From Nostoc sp. CHAB 5836 (GTDB taxonomy: Bacteria > Cyanobacteriota > Cyanobacteriia > Cyanobacteriales > Nostocaceae): a stretch of DNA of 64,000 bases. Of the stretch, positions 1 to 9,329 are shown one piece after another (the first letter of the stretch is position 1; each line of letters opens with the position of its first letter). The notes under the pieces are model-generated. The model searched no databases. It had not been told where the DNA came from and saw nothing but the letters and a program-made list of their open reading frames with translations. The stretch spans positions 1 to 64,000 of the forward strand of contig NZ_JAIVFV010000010.1 of NCBI RefSeq assembly GCF_020829445.1. Direction: 5' to 3'. Made by a program: the position numbers and the translations under genes.

Positions 1-242
1 TTTTTTAATGTTGAAAAACTGACCCGTGCTTCGTTAACCGCACTTGCTCTTCCGGCGGGGTTAGTTCCTAAACCTTCTAAATCTCCAACAGTAGCTGCAA
101 GAGTGACTGTACCTACTACTGTGGCAGGAATAGGTACAGTAGTAGCTGCAGGAGGTAGCACAAAGCGGTAAACGTCAAGTTGCTTTCCATTACTAGAGTT
201 GCCGTCGCGATCTTCTCCAATGGTATAGCCGTAGAGTGCCAT
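1..242 (-). CDS. hypothetical protein, C-terminus cut by window edge
   Basis: An open frame enters from the left edge; its ATG lies at 242 on the minus strand. A GGAGAA ribosome-binding sequence sits about 8 bases upstream of it. Eighty codons are visible and begin MALYGYTIGEDRDGNSSNG. A segment rich in Ala, Thr, Val and Pro follows, with no signal peptide or membrane segment. I do not recognise the family. The clean Shine-Dalgarno sequence and the non-repetitive N-terminus argue that it is real. Confidence 0.6.
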   Translation of the reverse strand, partial: MALYGYTIGEDRDGNSSNGKQLDVYRFVLPPAATTVPIPATVVGTVTLAATVGDLEGLGTNPAGRASAVNEARVSFSTLK

Positions 243-383
243 GAGAATTTTCTCCTTATTTAAACTGTTAAACTTTTGAAAACATTCCAAATACGCAGCA
301 TTCCAAATATGCAAATTACTATCTGACTAAAAGTCTTTGACGATACAAACAAAGCTAATTTTGGCAGCCTAAGATTTAAGATT

Positions 384-506
384 AGGATTTACGCAAATGG
401 CATATTATTTTGAGTTTGTAGTGAGGACTTTAGTCCTCAAAATCAGGGCTGAAGCCCTTACTACAAAATAAAAGCTTTTATTTTTTGTGACACTTGCGTA
501 AGTCCT
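384..506. repeat. MITE-E copy 1
   Basis: A 123-bp element whose ends are inverted copies, AGGATTTACGCAA and TTGCGTAAGTCCT. The centre carries two nested hairpins built from GAGGACTTTAGTCCTC and GGGCTGAAGCCC. A nearly identical copy lies at 56458-56581 and a diverged one at 44349-44464. There is no coding capacity, so it must be mobilised in trans if it is mobile. Confidence 0.8.
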
Positions 507-1427
507 AAAGATGTAGTCTGCGCTATATTTCTTTGCTTATATAGCCGAGAAGTTTGCAAAACTGAAATACTACTAAATCTTTGACCTTAAACAGGCGAGG
601 ACTACTTAACTCAAGAGTGTTGTAATTAGTATTTATTCAATTAACAGAGAGTCAAGGTCTTTAATTTGCCCATGAACAGTCGAAACTTTAAGGTTAAAAA
701 CTGTACCTTTAATAAGGTTAATAACATCATATTTGACTAACGTTAAGAACAATACTTTTATTTGTTAAGGTTTGATAATATTTGGGTTAAGCTTTAGTTG
801 CTAGTGATTGTTTTAGCTCGCGGATGCAGATATAACTCGACTGTTTTAATAGCGATGAAACGATTTAATCTTCGCAGGCGATCGCTATTGGACTGTTTAT
901 TTACAAAGTAGCTTTAACCGCACATTCTGTACTTCAAAACTCATACTTTTATACTTCAGTAAATTTGATAACAAAAATTGATTATATAAGTAAATATTAA
1001 CGCTGATATATTCTAGTCTTTTGGCTTAGGCGTAGCCTGTCGTAGACATCGCTATTCAACTACCATTAGCCTAATATTAGTAATATTGATATATTACAAA
1101 ACGAAGTATCGAATCTGCGTTTAACGTGATTCTGCAATAACTTTTATGCCTTTTTGTGGATGACCAAATCAGACTTTTGCTATATCTTAGGTCAACTAAT
1201 ATAACTAATATATATTGACAAAATTTGAATCCTGTATTGTCAGGGATTTAACTACGCCAAATGAAGCTGCTAACCACGAGCCAACCTTTCTGTTGCGATC
1301 GCAGATGTCTATCTCACTAAGAGGATGTTTTAAAAGGGTATTTTGCTCTGATAGTTAGCACAGCAGAGCATCTCAGTATATGGCAAAACCTTGATTTTGC
1401 GTTGCACTTAACCCAGTACATAACTAT

Positions 1428-1536
1428 CTCCGAAAAAGAATTGTTTTGACGTAGCACTGGTACGTCTCTACAAGCAGTGCTACGTCAAAACAAGGGTTCT
1501 GGGTAACGCATATTTAATTTCACCAGATGTCTATTG
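1428..1536. repeat. repeat-D copy 1, with internal duplication
   Basis: This matches 4139-4227 and, in reverse, 32763-32859: CTCCGAAAAAGAATTG, then a hairpin around GACGTAGCAGTGCTACGTC, then TTTCACCAGATGTCTA. In this copy the hairpin segment is present twice, about 20 bp longer than in copy 2. The best-preserved ends, in the third copy, are TTAGACAT and ATGTCTAA. Confidence 0.65.
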
Positions 1537-1630
1537 CTCGGGGTTTGTTATCAGACATTGCCTCTTAGATCCAATCAAATTGCTGCTCTGGTTTTAGCAA
1601 ATAAATATTAATTAGAAAGTGGATTTAGTA

Positions 1631-1993
1631 TTACTTCACTTCACTGGGTTCAAACTTAGTTACCTTACCTTTCTTAATGGCAACAATCACATCGTAGTGC
1701 GAACAGTAAGCGAATGTGACATCATTGGCTTTGTTATAAAGGTTAACTACGTGACCTGCACCACCTGGCTGGATACCGATTGGCTCCAAGTCACCAAAAA
1801 AGAAACGACGCAGTTGATCACCACCACCAATCTGATCCTTACTTTTAGTAAGTAAGTCTAGTTTCTGTGCTATAGACATTTCTTCGGCTGCTGATGCCTG
1901 TATTAGTGACGGATTGATCACCTTTAATGGAGCGTCCCAAACGGTGAAAAAACCAACCAAAGCAACACTTGTAAATAGGGGTGCAAGTTTCAT
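1631..1993 (-). CDS. hypothetical exported protein
   Basis: A 120-residue protein with an N-terminal signal peptide: MKLAPLFTSVALVGFF, then a likely cleavage after an ASA-A motif near residue 36. The mature part is about 85 residues, with no membrane segment or metal-binding motif that I recognise; one Cys-Ser-His triplet is present. The gene has a GAGAG sequence 8 bases before the ATG. It stands alone, convergent with repeats on one side and divergent from the transporter gene on the other. The size and export signal recall small lumenal or periplasmic cyanobacterial proteins, but I cannot assign a family. It does not match PsbU or PsbQ. Confidence 0.65.
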   Translation of the reverse strand: MKLAPLFTSVALVGFFTVWDAPLKVINPSLIQASAAEEMSIAQKLDLLTKSKDQIGGGDQLRRFFFGDLEPIGIQPGGAGHVVNLYNKANDVTFAYCSHYDVIVAIKKGKVTKFEPSEVK

Positions 1994-2196
1994 TTGTTAC
2001 TCTCTTCTTTGTTTTATCCTGAACATCCTAAGCATCTCAGGTGGGAGTGAGAGCTGATTGAAACTAAGCTACTATTTTTATGAATTTATCCCTTGAGAAA
2101 ATTTAGTTAATTCTCAGCGCTTTCTCAGGCAATGATGTAAATCAAAGTCACAGCATAATTTCAGTATTTTCTCAACAAAACCTCATTCTGAACTGG

Positions 2197-3300
2197 GTGA
2201 CGGTAACTTATAATGAGCAATGCTTTCATTGCAGTGACGCTATTGTGACCAGACCCAGAAGAACACATCGCCTAATCCCTAGAATTCCCGGACAAACATA
2301 TCTCTGGCTAGCAACACTAATTTTTGCAGCATCTGGCGCAGTGACTCGGAAGCTAACAGAAATTGGTGCTGAACATTTTATCGGCGATCGCAATCCGATT
2401 TCTTTGTGTAATGTTTTATTCGTGGGAAACCTTTGCGCTTTGATACTTCTAATCCTAATCTATGGGCGACAGTGGAACAAAACTACTTTGAAGCAGCTCT
2501 CAAGGAAGGATTGGGTCAGTCTAACGCTAGTAGCTGTTTTATCGGGAGCGTTAGCCCCTGGCTTAATTTTCCAGGCACTGGCACTCACAGGAGTGAACAA
2601 TGTCATCTTAGTGGGACGTTTGGAACCGCCTCTAACTCTGGCTTTATCAGTCTGGTTATTGAGGGAACGGGTAAATATTTGGGAACTTATGGGAGCGATC
2701 GCAGCCTTTGTCGGCGTTATCCTCACTATTATCCTTCAGCCTGCAACAGAAACCATGATGAATATGGGAGGTTTCAGTTTAGGCATAGGGGAACTTTTAG
2801 CAGCAGCAGGATCTTTAGCTGGAACCGCTTCTACCATTATCGGTAAAAAATACCTTTCGCAGATACCTTTAGGAATCTATAGCATCTTTCGGACTGCACT
2901 AGGAACCATAATCTTTTTCTTCTTTGCTTTAGTCCTCTATGGTAGTGATCATTTCGCTGATGTCCTTTCACCATTCTTGTGGCAGTGGATGTTTTTGTAT
3001 GGTGGGTTGATTGTGGTGGTAGGTCAGTCTTTTTTGATTAAAGGCTTGAAAACTTGTACTGTATCTATGGCTTCTTTAATTGGCTCCTTTGGGCCAGTTG
3101 TAGGCATCCTAGCAGCCTATTTAATTTTGGGTGAAGCCCCTACCCAACCTCAATATATTGGCGGTAGCTTGATTTTAGTAGGCATATTCTTGGGCCAAGT
3201 TGGCATTTGGCGCGAGACTTCTAGGATTGCGTCTGGCAAAGTGAATTCTACTCCGGCACAGCAACAGGTAGAAACTGATATGGGATTCAAGGGGATTTGA
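2197..3300 (+). CDS. EamA/DMT-family transporter
   Basis: A 367-residue inner-membrane protein with about ten hydrophobic segments, arranged as two EamA repeats (residues about 34-178 and 195-332). The first repeat contains the typical GRLEPPLTLALSVWLLRE stretch and the second a matching GSFGPVVGILAAYLILGE stretch. The family exports small metabolites such as amino acids; the substrate cannot be told from sequence. The frame opens with GTG. The first roughly 33 residues are polar and include Cys-Phe-His-Cys, so the true start could be a later codon. The C-terminal 40 residues are cytoplasmic and polar. It is a single-gene unit. Confidence 0.85.
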   Translation: MTVTYNEQCFHCSDAIVTRPRRTHRLIPRIPGQTYLWLATLIFAASGAVTRKLTEIGAEHFIGDRNPISLCNVLFVGNLCALILLILIYGRQWNKTTLKQLSRKDWVSLTLVAVLSGALAPGLIFQALALTGVNNVILVGRLEPPLTLALSVWLLRERVNIWELMGAIAAFVGVILTIILQPATETMMNMGGFSLGIGELLAAAGSLAGTASTIIGKKYLSQIPLGIYSIFRTALGTIIFFFFALVLYGSDHFADVLSPFLWQWMFLYGGLIVVVGQSFLIKGLKTCTVSMASLIGSFGPVVGILAAYLILGEAPTQPQYIGGSLILVGIFLGQVGIWRETSRIASGKVNSTPAQQQVETDMGFKGI

Positions 3301-3427
3301 AGAAGGCGGAAGAATTTGAGATTTTGGATTGAACATCTAAAACGTACTAATATGTCAAAATAAAAATACTCGATACATCAAGGTGAGCGATCGCTCCCAA
3401 AGCTAGATTAAAGGATCGACCTGAGCA

Positions 3428-4057
3428 ATGGCAGACCCAACCAATCACAATCAAGCGGGAGAAGTAGCTCCCAGCACTGTTGACAAGCAAGCTCCCAGTG
3501 TAGCTGAAGAACACGCTCCTAGTACAGACTCACCCGAAGCCACAGATATTCCTACTGCCAACGCGCCAGATCCTAAAGCCGCAAACCCCGAAGATAATCC
3601 CAATGCTGCTGAAACAGATGCTGCATCACCCAAGGGAGAAAAACCCGCAGCAGCTAAAGTTGCCAAAAAGGAAAAAGCCCCAGCTGTTGAAGATAAGCCA
3701 TTTGTAGAGTTTATCCAGCAAGACTACTTGCCAGCTTTACAAAAAGCGATCGCTCAACAAGGTGTGCAAGATTTACAGGTGTCTTTTGCGAAGCAAAAGG
3801 TGCTAATCACTGGCTTTGAATCGGCCGAAGAATGCTGGCAAATTATCGGCAGTTGGTCAGAAATCGGTCGGCGTCAGTTTAACCTGTATTTCCCCGAAGA
3901 AAATATTCAAGGGAAAAAGGGATTTTCCTGTAATGAAGGCAAAAAACCTAGCACTCTTGAGTCATTCTTAATCGATGAACGCAAAACTACCCTCGATTTG
4001 TTGGTATTTGGCTTAGTTCAGCGCTTGGATGGTCAAAAGTGGTTAGGTAGAAATTAG
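3428..4057 (+). CDS. DUF2996 family protein
   Basis: A 209-residue soluble protein. Residues 1-90 are low complexity, rich in Ala, Pro, Glu and Lys, and probably disordered. Residues 95-209 form the compact cyanobacterial and plastid DUF2996 domain: FVEFIQQDYLPAL, then VLITGFE and RRQFNLYFPEE, ending in RLDGQKWLGRN. Plant homologues of this domain act in chloroplasts on photosystem or ATP-synthase assembly, so a thylakoid-biogenesis role is plausible but inferred. The ATG follows a GAGCA sequence. The stop codon runs directly into a TCATTGG tandem repeat array. Confidence 0.8.
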   Translation: MADPTNHNQAGEVAPSTVDKQAPSVAEEHAPSTDSPEATDIPTANAPDPKAANPEDNPNAAETDAASPKGEKPAAAKVAKKEKAPAVEDKPFVEFIQQDYLPALQKAIAQQGVQDLQVSFAKQKVLITGFESAEECWQIIGSWSEIGRRQFNLYFPEENIQGKKGFSCNEGKKPSTLESFLIDERKTTLDLLVFGLVQRLDGQKWLGRN

Positions 4058-4138
4058 TCATTGGTCATTAGTCATTGGTCATTGGTCATTGGTCATTAGT
4101 CATTGGTCATTGGTCATTGGTCATTGGTCATTGGTCAT
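4053..4138. repeat. short tandem repeat array, TCATTGG/TCATTAG unit
   Basis: At least ten head-to-tail 7-bp units of TCATTGG with occasional TCATTAG. The same heptamer array resumes at about 4225-4263 on the other side of a repeat-D copy, which suggests the element landed inside an existing array. Related arrays occur at 21990-22068, 26946-27000 and 60541-60582. Such arrays are the STRR class of heterocystous cyanobacteria. Confidence 0.85.
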
Positions 4139-4227
4139 CTCCGAAAAAGAATTGTTTTGACGTAGCAGTGCTACGTCTCTACAAGGGTTCTGGGTAACGC
4201 ATATTTAATTTCACCAGATGTCTATTG
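4139..4227. repeat. repeat-D copy 2, inside the heptamer array
   Basis: This starts CTCCGAAAAAGAATTG and ends CACCAGATGTCTATTG, with a central hairpin GTAGCAGTGCTAC. The same heptamer array flanks it on both sides. It is a compact version of copy 1 without the duplicated hairpin. Confidence 0.7.
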
Positions 4228-4263
4228 GTCATTGGTCATTAGTCATTGGTCATTGGTCATTAG

Positions 4264-4430
4264 CAGGCTATTTCATTCTCATCTAGCCCGCCTCAGAATT
4301 AATTCTGAGTCTAATAGCGAAAGTAGTCTTTAGACTACTGAGAAAAAGTTATAGTCCGTTTTAACGGACTTTAGCTATGATCCCGGAACTTCAGTTCCGG
4401 GTGGTTTGTGTCTAGAATCAAATAGCCCTG
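4264..4430. repeat. MITE-C copy 1
   Basis: A 167-bp element with terminal inverted repeats CAGGCTATTTCATTCT and AGAATCAAATAGCCCTG. Inside are four consecutive hairpins: CAGAATTAATTCTG, TAGTCTTTAGACTA, GTCCGTTTTAACGGAC and CCCGGAACTTCAGTTCCGGG. Other copies are at 45170-45452 (interrupted), 49628-49793, 51427-51546 (truncated) and 42625-42692 (truncated). Confidence 0.85.
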
Positions 4431-4491
4431 AGTCATTAGTCATTGGTTCTTAACAAAGGACAAAGGACAAAGGACAAAGGACTAATAACAA

Positions 4492-5037
4492 TTAAAGTTC
4501 ATGGAAATGGTAGATAACGGCTCCAGTATTGGGGTCGTTATCGATTTTCACATAACCTGACTTATACATCTCATTGAGAGTAGCTTCCACTTCAGCAAAG
4601 CTAGCTCCTGTAAACTTCACGCCTTGAGTAACAGTTAAAATACCACCCTTGCTTTCCGCCGCTTCAATCAGTTTAATGATCAGTTGGTTGCCTGTTGGGC
4701 GGTGGACTTGAGAGGCTACCACTGCTTGATTTAACGGCACACCAAATGGAGATACACCCGCTTTTAATCTCAGGTTGTGTTCGTATTCGTCAACCATGCC
4801 GGGGATAAAGAACAAATCCACGACCTGCCCTATACCAAATACACCACCAGTTAACAGCCACAACAAACCAGTCCCGATCTTGCCATTGTAGAAACGGTGC
4901 AATCCTCCCACCCCCATAAATCCGACTGCACACAAAATGTAAGAGACAAGAAGTCGGTCTTTCTGCTGATTGTTTTCAAGATTCATCTTGTTTTCAACCT
5001 TTGGATTTGCTCTTGTTGTCGGAGATGGGTTTTCCAT
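4492..5037 (-). CDS. TM2-domain membrane protein
   Basis: I place the start at the ATG at 5037 ([13 protein letters not shown]), giving 181 residues. The open frame reaches back to 5133, but those residues are Cys- and Ser-rich and unlike the family; a second candidate ATG is at 4986 ([10 protein letters not shown]). Residues about 28-85 form a TM2 domain: two membrane helices joined by a short turn containing [14 protein letters not shown], a classic TM2 motif. The C-terminal 80 residues, from [14 protein letters not shown], look like a small winged-helix or swirm-like regulatory domain. The function is unknown. It stands alone, divergent from acsF. Confidence 0.8.
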   Translation of the reverse strand: MENPSPTTRANPKVENKMNLENNQQKDRLLVSYILCAVGFMGVGGLHRFYNGKIGTGLLWLLTGGVFGIGQVVDLFFIPGMVDEYEHNLRLKAGVSPFGVPLNQAVVASQVHRPTGNQLIIKLIEAAESKGGILTVTQGVKFTGASFAEVEATLNEMYKSGYVKIDNDPNTGAVIYHFHEL

Positions 5038-5407
5038 GTTGTAGTAACAACTACAGAAAATTACTGAGATAGCAGCGCTTTGAGAATACAAAAGGTGCGT
5101 GCTACTACACTTGATCGAAACAGTGCTAATCACTGAACTACGTTTATTTGACTACTAATGTGCGATTCTTGGTTCCGCAAACATTGAATGATTGTTGCAA
5201 CTCTTAATCTTTTGCTTACAAATTTCTCACCCGCACCTTGGTAGACTGAACTTTATACAATTGGATTATTGTGGGCTGTTACGCTTTAACAGAACATTAC
5301 CCTTGGCTTTCTGGTGAAGCAGTCGCTCAGAGCGGGTTTTCCCCATGAGTAACTACCAAACCCGAAGGGTCTACTTAAGATAATAAAGACGAAAGAGCAA
5401 TCAAGAC

Positions 5408-6484
5408 ATGGTAGATTCCCTCAAAAAACCAGGCTTTGAAGAAATCCGGCCAGGGATTAAAGTCCCGGCAAAAGAAACCCTGTTAACACCTCGGTTTTAT
5501 ACTACCGATTTTGATGAAATGGCGCGGATGGATATCTCCGTCAACGAAGATGAGTTACAAGCCATTCTCGAAGAGTTCCGCACTGACTACAACCGCCATC
5601 ACTTTGTTCGGGATGCGGAGTTTGAACAATCCTGGGATCATATTGACGGGGAAACTCGCCGATTGTTCGTTGAATTTCTAGAACGTTCCTGTACCGCAGA
5701 GTTTTCTGGCTTTTTGCTATATAAAGAACTTGGCCGTCGCTTGAAAGGCAAAAGCCCCGTTTTGGCAGAGTGCTTTAACCTGATGTCACGGGATGAAGCG
5801 CGTCATGCTGGCTTTTTAAACAAAGCGATGTCAGACTTTAATCTGTCTCTAGATTTAGGGTTTTTGACTAAGAGCCGCAATTATACGTTCTTTAAGCCGA
5901 AATTCATCTTTTACGCCACTTATCTTTCTGAAAAGATTGGTTATTGGCGTTATATCACCATCTTTCGCCATTTAGAAGCACATCCCGAAGACCGGATTTA
6001 TCCAATCTTCCGGTTCTTTGAAAACTGGTGTCAAGATGAAAACCGTCACGGCGATTTCTTTGATGCGATCATGAAATCTCAGCCGCAAATGTTAAATGAT
6101 TGGAAAGCACGGCTATGGAGTCGCTTCTTCCTATTGTCGGTGTTTGCGACAATGTATCTGAATGACATCCAACGGAAGGACTTTTATGCCACCCTTGGAT
6201 TAGATGCGCGAGAATACGACATCCATGTAATTAAGAAGACCAATGAAAACGCTGGTAGAGTGTTCCCACTCATGCTGGATGTAGAGAATCCAGATTTTTA
6301 TCAGCGCTTGGATACTTGTATAAGCAATAATGAGAAGCTGAGTGCGATCGCTAACTCCAGCACTCCCAAATTCCTGCAATTCTTCCAAAAACTGCCGCTT
6401 TACATCTCCAACGGCTGGCAATTATTACGTCTGTACCTAATGAAACCGATTGATACTGTTTCCGCTCAAGGAGCAGTTCGTTAA
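5408..6484 (+). CDS. acsF: Mg-protoporphyrin IX monomethyl ester (oxidative) cyclase
   Basis: A 358-residue protein, the usual length for AcsF/ChlE-type aerobic cyclase. The enzyme forms ring E of chlorophyll, converting Mg-protoporphyrin monomethyl ester to divinyl protochlorophyllide with O2 at a diiron centre. The iron-binding signature is visible as two Glu-x-x-His pairs. One is in [10 protein letters not shown] (around residue 130) and one in [15 protein letters not shown] (around residue 210). A carboxylate upstream in [18 protein letters not shown] supports them. The N-terminus [16 protein letters not shown] is typical. It is monocistronic: a hairpin with a T-tract follows at 6510. The enzyme acts at the thylakoid or plasma membrane. 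Confidence 0.96.
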   Translation: MVDSLKKPGFEEIRPGIKVPAKETLLTPRFYTTDFDEMARMDISVNEDELQAILEEFRTDYNRHHFVRDAEFEQSWDHIDGETRRLFVEFLERSCTAEFSGFLLYKELGRRLKGKSPVLAECFNLMSRDEARHAGFLNKAMSDFNLSLDLGFLTKSRNYTFFKPKFIFYATYLSEKIGYWRYITIFRHLEAHPEDRIYPIFRFFENWCQDENRHGDFFDAIMKSQPQMLNDWKARLWSRFFLLSVFATMYLNDIQRKDFYATLGLDAREYDIHVIKKTNENAGRVFPLMLDVENPDFYQRLDTCISNNEKLSAIANSSTPKFLQFFQKLPLYISNGWQLLRLYLMKPIDTVSAQGAVR

Positions 6485-6509
6485 GTTATAACAGGTTTGC
6501 GAAAGCTTT

Positions 6510-6548
6510 AGTGGTTCTGCTGATTGCAGAGCCACTTTTTTTGTTTTT
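6510..6548 (+). terminator. intrinsic terminator of acsF
   Basis: The stem AGTGGTTCTGC pairs with GCAGAGCCACT around a 5-base TGATT loop. It is followed by seven T, G and seven T. It lies 25 bases after the acsF stop codon. Confidence 0.9.
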
Positions 6549-6571
6549 TTGTTCAAAAGGCGATCGCTGGT

Positions 6572-6686
6572 CAATACGCTTGGGATAAGACTAAAACCCT
6601 TATCCAGTGGACAGTGTAGAGACGTTGCAATGCAACGTCTCTACAGGCCTATGGTTCTCCAGAAAATCCTTAACCCAACCGTATTG
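6572..6686. repeat. MITE-B copy 1, with 10-bp target duplication
   Basis: A 115-bp element with ends CAATACGCTTGGGATAAG and CTTAACCCAACCGTATTG. Perfect 10-bp direct repeats GATCGCTGGT flank it at 6562-6571 and 6687-6696. A hairpin (GTAGAGACGTTGCAATGCAA and its complement) occupies the centre. The target included a HIP1 octamer. Other copies: 45244-45348, 46126-46261 and 55497-55602. Confidence 0.9.
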
Positions 6687-6816
6687 GATCGCTGGTGAAA
6701 TCCATTTACGCCCCACATCTGGAGGTGAATAGTAGTGCTTTGAGGTTTACAGGTCAACCAATTACTACTGCGATCGCCCCCGTGTCGGATACGAAATTAG
6801 TTTAACAACATTGCCA

Positions 6817-8028
6817 TTAAGCTGATTTTTCCATTCTAATTACATCTGGAGTCAATGCTTGATGCTTGGCTGCTTCTGTCTCGTAACAGCTGAGAATCAG
6901 TGATGTCAGCTTGTCAAAATCACTGATAGAAGAAATAATTACTTTGGATGCTGCATCCCCCAGAGAAGCTGTTACTTCCTGAACTTCAAAATTTGAAGCT
7001 AGAGTCTTTACTTCATCTACACTTAGTCGAGTAATAAAACTTTTTTTCTGCGAAGATAGATACAGCCGCAAAAACCACCACGTAGGTTTGCCAAGATTAA
7101 TACCAAAGTATGAAGCAGTGTCCTTGTATTGGAGTTCAAAATTGTAACTCCTTGAAGTTTGGGTAATTGCTTTAATTTTTTCAAAAGCTTCGATTTCTTC
7201 AGCAGTTGTTACTAGTTTTGAGTCTTGAGATTCTTGTTGCTTTTCCTCTTCTTCAATCTCTTGTTCTACTTCTAGTTCAACAGGCTGAGTTATTTCTTGG
7301 CTCAGTGAGCGAGTCATTAACTCTACTAAACTTCCCTGAATCGACTTTTTAACAATTGGTTTGAATTTATCAATAACCTTACCAGTAATTCGACCTTGAA
7401 TTTCATAACTGGGGGCAAGTGTACCGAGTTCAGCCACTAAAAAGCGAACAAATTCTTCAGAAGGAGAACGTAAAAGATTTCCGAGAAGATGAGTCATGCC
7501 TTTTACATAAACCATTTCCTCAGCATGGTTGGTAATAGCTGTAACTTCAAAATTATCTCGATGAAAAAATTTGAGGTTATCAATATCTTTGGTATCATAT
7601 TCCAGAATGTTAAAAGTAAAAAATGGCTCCTTGTCCATGACATTTTTATCACGCAAGTCTGTAAAGAAACGGTACTCAATTCCATTAGTGACAATAGCTA
7701 CTTTTGTTGTCAAAAGCCCATTAAAATAGCGGCTTAATTGTCCATCATGTGCTTCAGCTTTTTTACCACAGGCTTTTGCCTCTACGAGCATAACCTTAGT
7801 ACCGTTAATAGCTAAAGCATAATCTACCTTTTCAAACTGCCCTGCTTTTTTAGTCGCAAAATCTGCTACATATTCCGGCATGACTTCGCTAGGATCATAC
7901 ACATCGTAGCCAAGAGCGCTCAAAAAAGGAACAATCAGTGCCATCTTAGTAGCTTCTTCGCCAACAACTTGGTCAAATCGTTTACGCACTTGTTCAGACA
8001 GCTTGACAATATCTTCAGTGAATCCCAT
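6817..8028 (-). CDS. type I restriction HsdR_N-like nuclease-domain protein
   Basis: I take the ATG at 8028 (MGFTEDIVKLSEQVRKR), which has GGAG 8 bases upstream; the frame extends to 8109. That gives 403 residues. Residues about 1-150 resemble the HSDR_N / PD-(D/E)xK domain at the N-terminus of type I restriction R subunits. FLSALGYDVYDPSEV and the core VDYALAINGTKVMLVEAKA provide the catalytic Asp, Glu and Lys. No helicase domain follows. Residues 150-270 are of unknown fold, 255-290 are a very acidic Glu/Gln linker, and 290-403 form a second compact domain. No methylase or specificity subunit is adjacent. Such solitary proteins are common in cyanobacteria; a defence or repair role is inference. 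Confidence 0.75.
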   Translation of the reverse strand: MGFTEDIVKLSEQVRKRFDQVVGEEATKMALIVPFLSALGYDVYDPSEVMPEYVADFATKKAGQFEKVDYALAINGTKVMLVEAKACGKKAEAHDGQLSRYFNGLLTTKVAIVTNGIEYRFFTDLRDKNVMDKEPFFTFNILEYDTKDIDNLKFFHRDNFEVTAITNHAEEMVYVKGMTHLLGNLLRSPSEEFVRFLVAELGTLAPSYEIQGRITGKVIDKFKPIVKKSIQGSLVELMTRSLSQEITQPVELEVEQEIEEEEKQQESQDSKLVTTAEEIEAFEKIKAITQTSRSYNFELQYKDTASYFGINLGKPTWWFLRLYLSSQKKSFITRLSVDEVKTLASNFEVQEVTASLGDAASKVIISSISDFDKLTSLILSCYETEAAKHQALTPDVIRMEKSA

Positions 8029-8323
8029 CTTGCTTACTCCTGGTACATTAGTGATTATTGATACGTATTTTTTGTAAAATAGGAGTGATTGTAAGGTGAT
8101 ACAATACATTTAAATTGAAAGTGTTAGGGCGATCGCCTTTTTGATCACTCCTATAAAAGTATTCCCAAATAAGTACCAGCCTGTAACACTCATCACCTGT
8201 TCACACTTTTGAGAAAGCAAGTCGCTAAAGAATTGCCCTTGCATCCCCAAATTTTGGTTCCATTTATTGCAAAGGTTTAACTACAAGGGATGTGACGCGG
8301 GAGCAAAGAGCCATCACCCGTTA

Positions 8324-8480
8324 TTACAGCGATTTTCAGGTAAATGAACCACAATTATGAAACCTAACCCCCAGCCCCTTCCCTACAAGGGAAGGGGAGA
8401 AAATCAAAGCCTCTCTCCTCGTAGGAGAGAGGTTTGGAGAGAGGTCTATTTGTGGTTCAAATACATGAAAACTGCTGTAA
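8324..8480. repeat. MITE-G
   Basis: The ends TTACAGCGATTTTCAGGTAA and ATACATGAAAACTGCTGTAA are imperfect inverted repeats. The similarity continues inward through GAACCACA and TGTGGTTC. The interior has the CCCTTCC...GGAAGGG and CCTCTCTCC...GGAGAGAGG hairpins also used by family F. No target duplication is evident. Confidence 0.6.
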
Positions 8481-8639
8481 ATAATTCGTAATTCGTAATG
8501 ACGCTCTCTACGAGAGGCTCCGCCAACGAATACTCGTCAACGCTGCGCTAACGTAATTCGTAATTCAGTTTTGCGTTAGCGAGTCTGCGAACGCGCGTAG
8601 CGTCTCGTAGAGAGCGTCTGGGGTCTCCCCTTCGTTGTG

Positions 8640-9010
8640 CATCTGGCGTGTAGGGTACAATGACTGTGGGAATCATAACTAATTATGCGGACATGATATG
8701 AGATACCAAAATTCCCAACATCAATCACAGTATTATGCGAGAGTTATTCGGTTTAACCTTGAGCTTAAGCGCCCAACATTAGAGCACGGTGAGAGATAGA
8801 TTTATCCCCAAGTACCCGGATGCGACCCCGTAAATACAGCTAAAAGGGGCCGCTAAATAATTAACTTGTGAGAAAGGTCTTCGTGAGTTTTTACGGTTAT
8901 GACAGAAGCCGACATTAGGATACACTGGCTTTTGAATACACCAGAAGTTTATCAGCGACTCAGTTTGTCGCTTCTGGTGACTTCCTTCCTAGTGTCCTAT
9001 TGCTTTTGGC
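8640..9010. ncRNA. possible structured RNA or long 5' leader
   Basis: This non-repetitive, non-coding stretch separates repeat debris from the gene at 9330. At 8939-8979 there is a strong hairpin: CACCAGAAG pairs with CTTCTGGTG, and inside it GCGAC pairs with GTCGC. It is enclosed by an outer stem, TAGGATACAC near 8916 with TAGTGTCCTA at 8990-8999. A second GC-rich hairpin, GGACCCC-like, surrounds 8826-8852 (CCCCGTAAATACAGC to GGGGCC). I could not match it to 6S RNA, tmRNA, RNase P RNA or a known riboswitch. It could be a free RNA or the leader of the next gene. Confidence 0.3.
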
Positions 9011-9329
9011 TCTATGAAACTTACTCCATCTAGGGGAAGTCTCTCAAGAAGGTTTCTTAGCATCTAAACCAACTCCCACTGTTTTGAGGCTATAGCCTTA
9101 GAATATTTACAAGCTTGACTTACGAATTAGCTCTCTTTAGAAAAAGTACCGTTTTTACTGTACAGCCTGACATTCTACCTGTTTCACCCAGATTTGTGTA
9201 GCTTATTAACAAATCACCGGATTCATTAATCTTAAGCCTGCTTTACTATTTAGTTTCTTACCCCGACCTATTAGACAGCTAGAGTGTTTATTTCATTTTG
9301 TTCAATAGCTTTTAGCCCTTATCGCTCCC

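Larger units (their letters stand above)
243..1630. other. gene-free intergenic region with small repeats
   Basis: No open frame here has coding character. The stretch holds a MITE-E copy (384-506), a repeat-D copy (1428-1536) and AT-rich DNA. Around 1021-1055 there is a GCGTAGCC-type repeat fragment common in Nostoc intergenic DNA. The promoter of the partial gene at the left edge must lie in the first few hundred bases, but I cannot place it. Confidence 0.5.

Noticed and set aside
1619-1855. 78-codon plus-strand frame opposite the exported hypothetical
   Set aside because: The minus frame has a signal peptide and ribosome-binding site; the plus frame has neither.
1631-1993. psbU or another PSII extrinsic protein
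   Set aside because: Size and signal peptide fit, but the mature sequence has none of the PsbU, PsbQ or PsbV landmarks.
4053-4263. CRISPR-like array
   Set aside because: The repeat unit is a 7-bp STRR without spacers, and no cas gene is near.
8640-9010. tmRNA, RNase P RNA, 6S RNA or a known riboswitch
   Set aside because: None of the diagnostic conserved stretches of these RNAs could be found.
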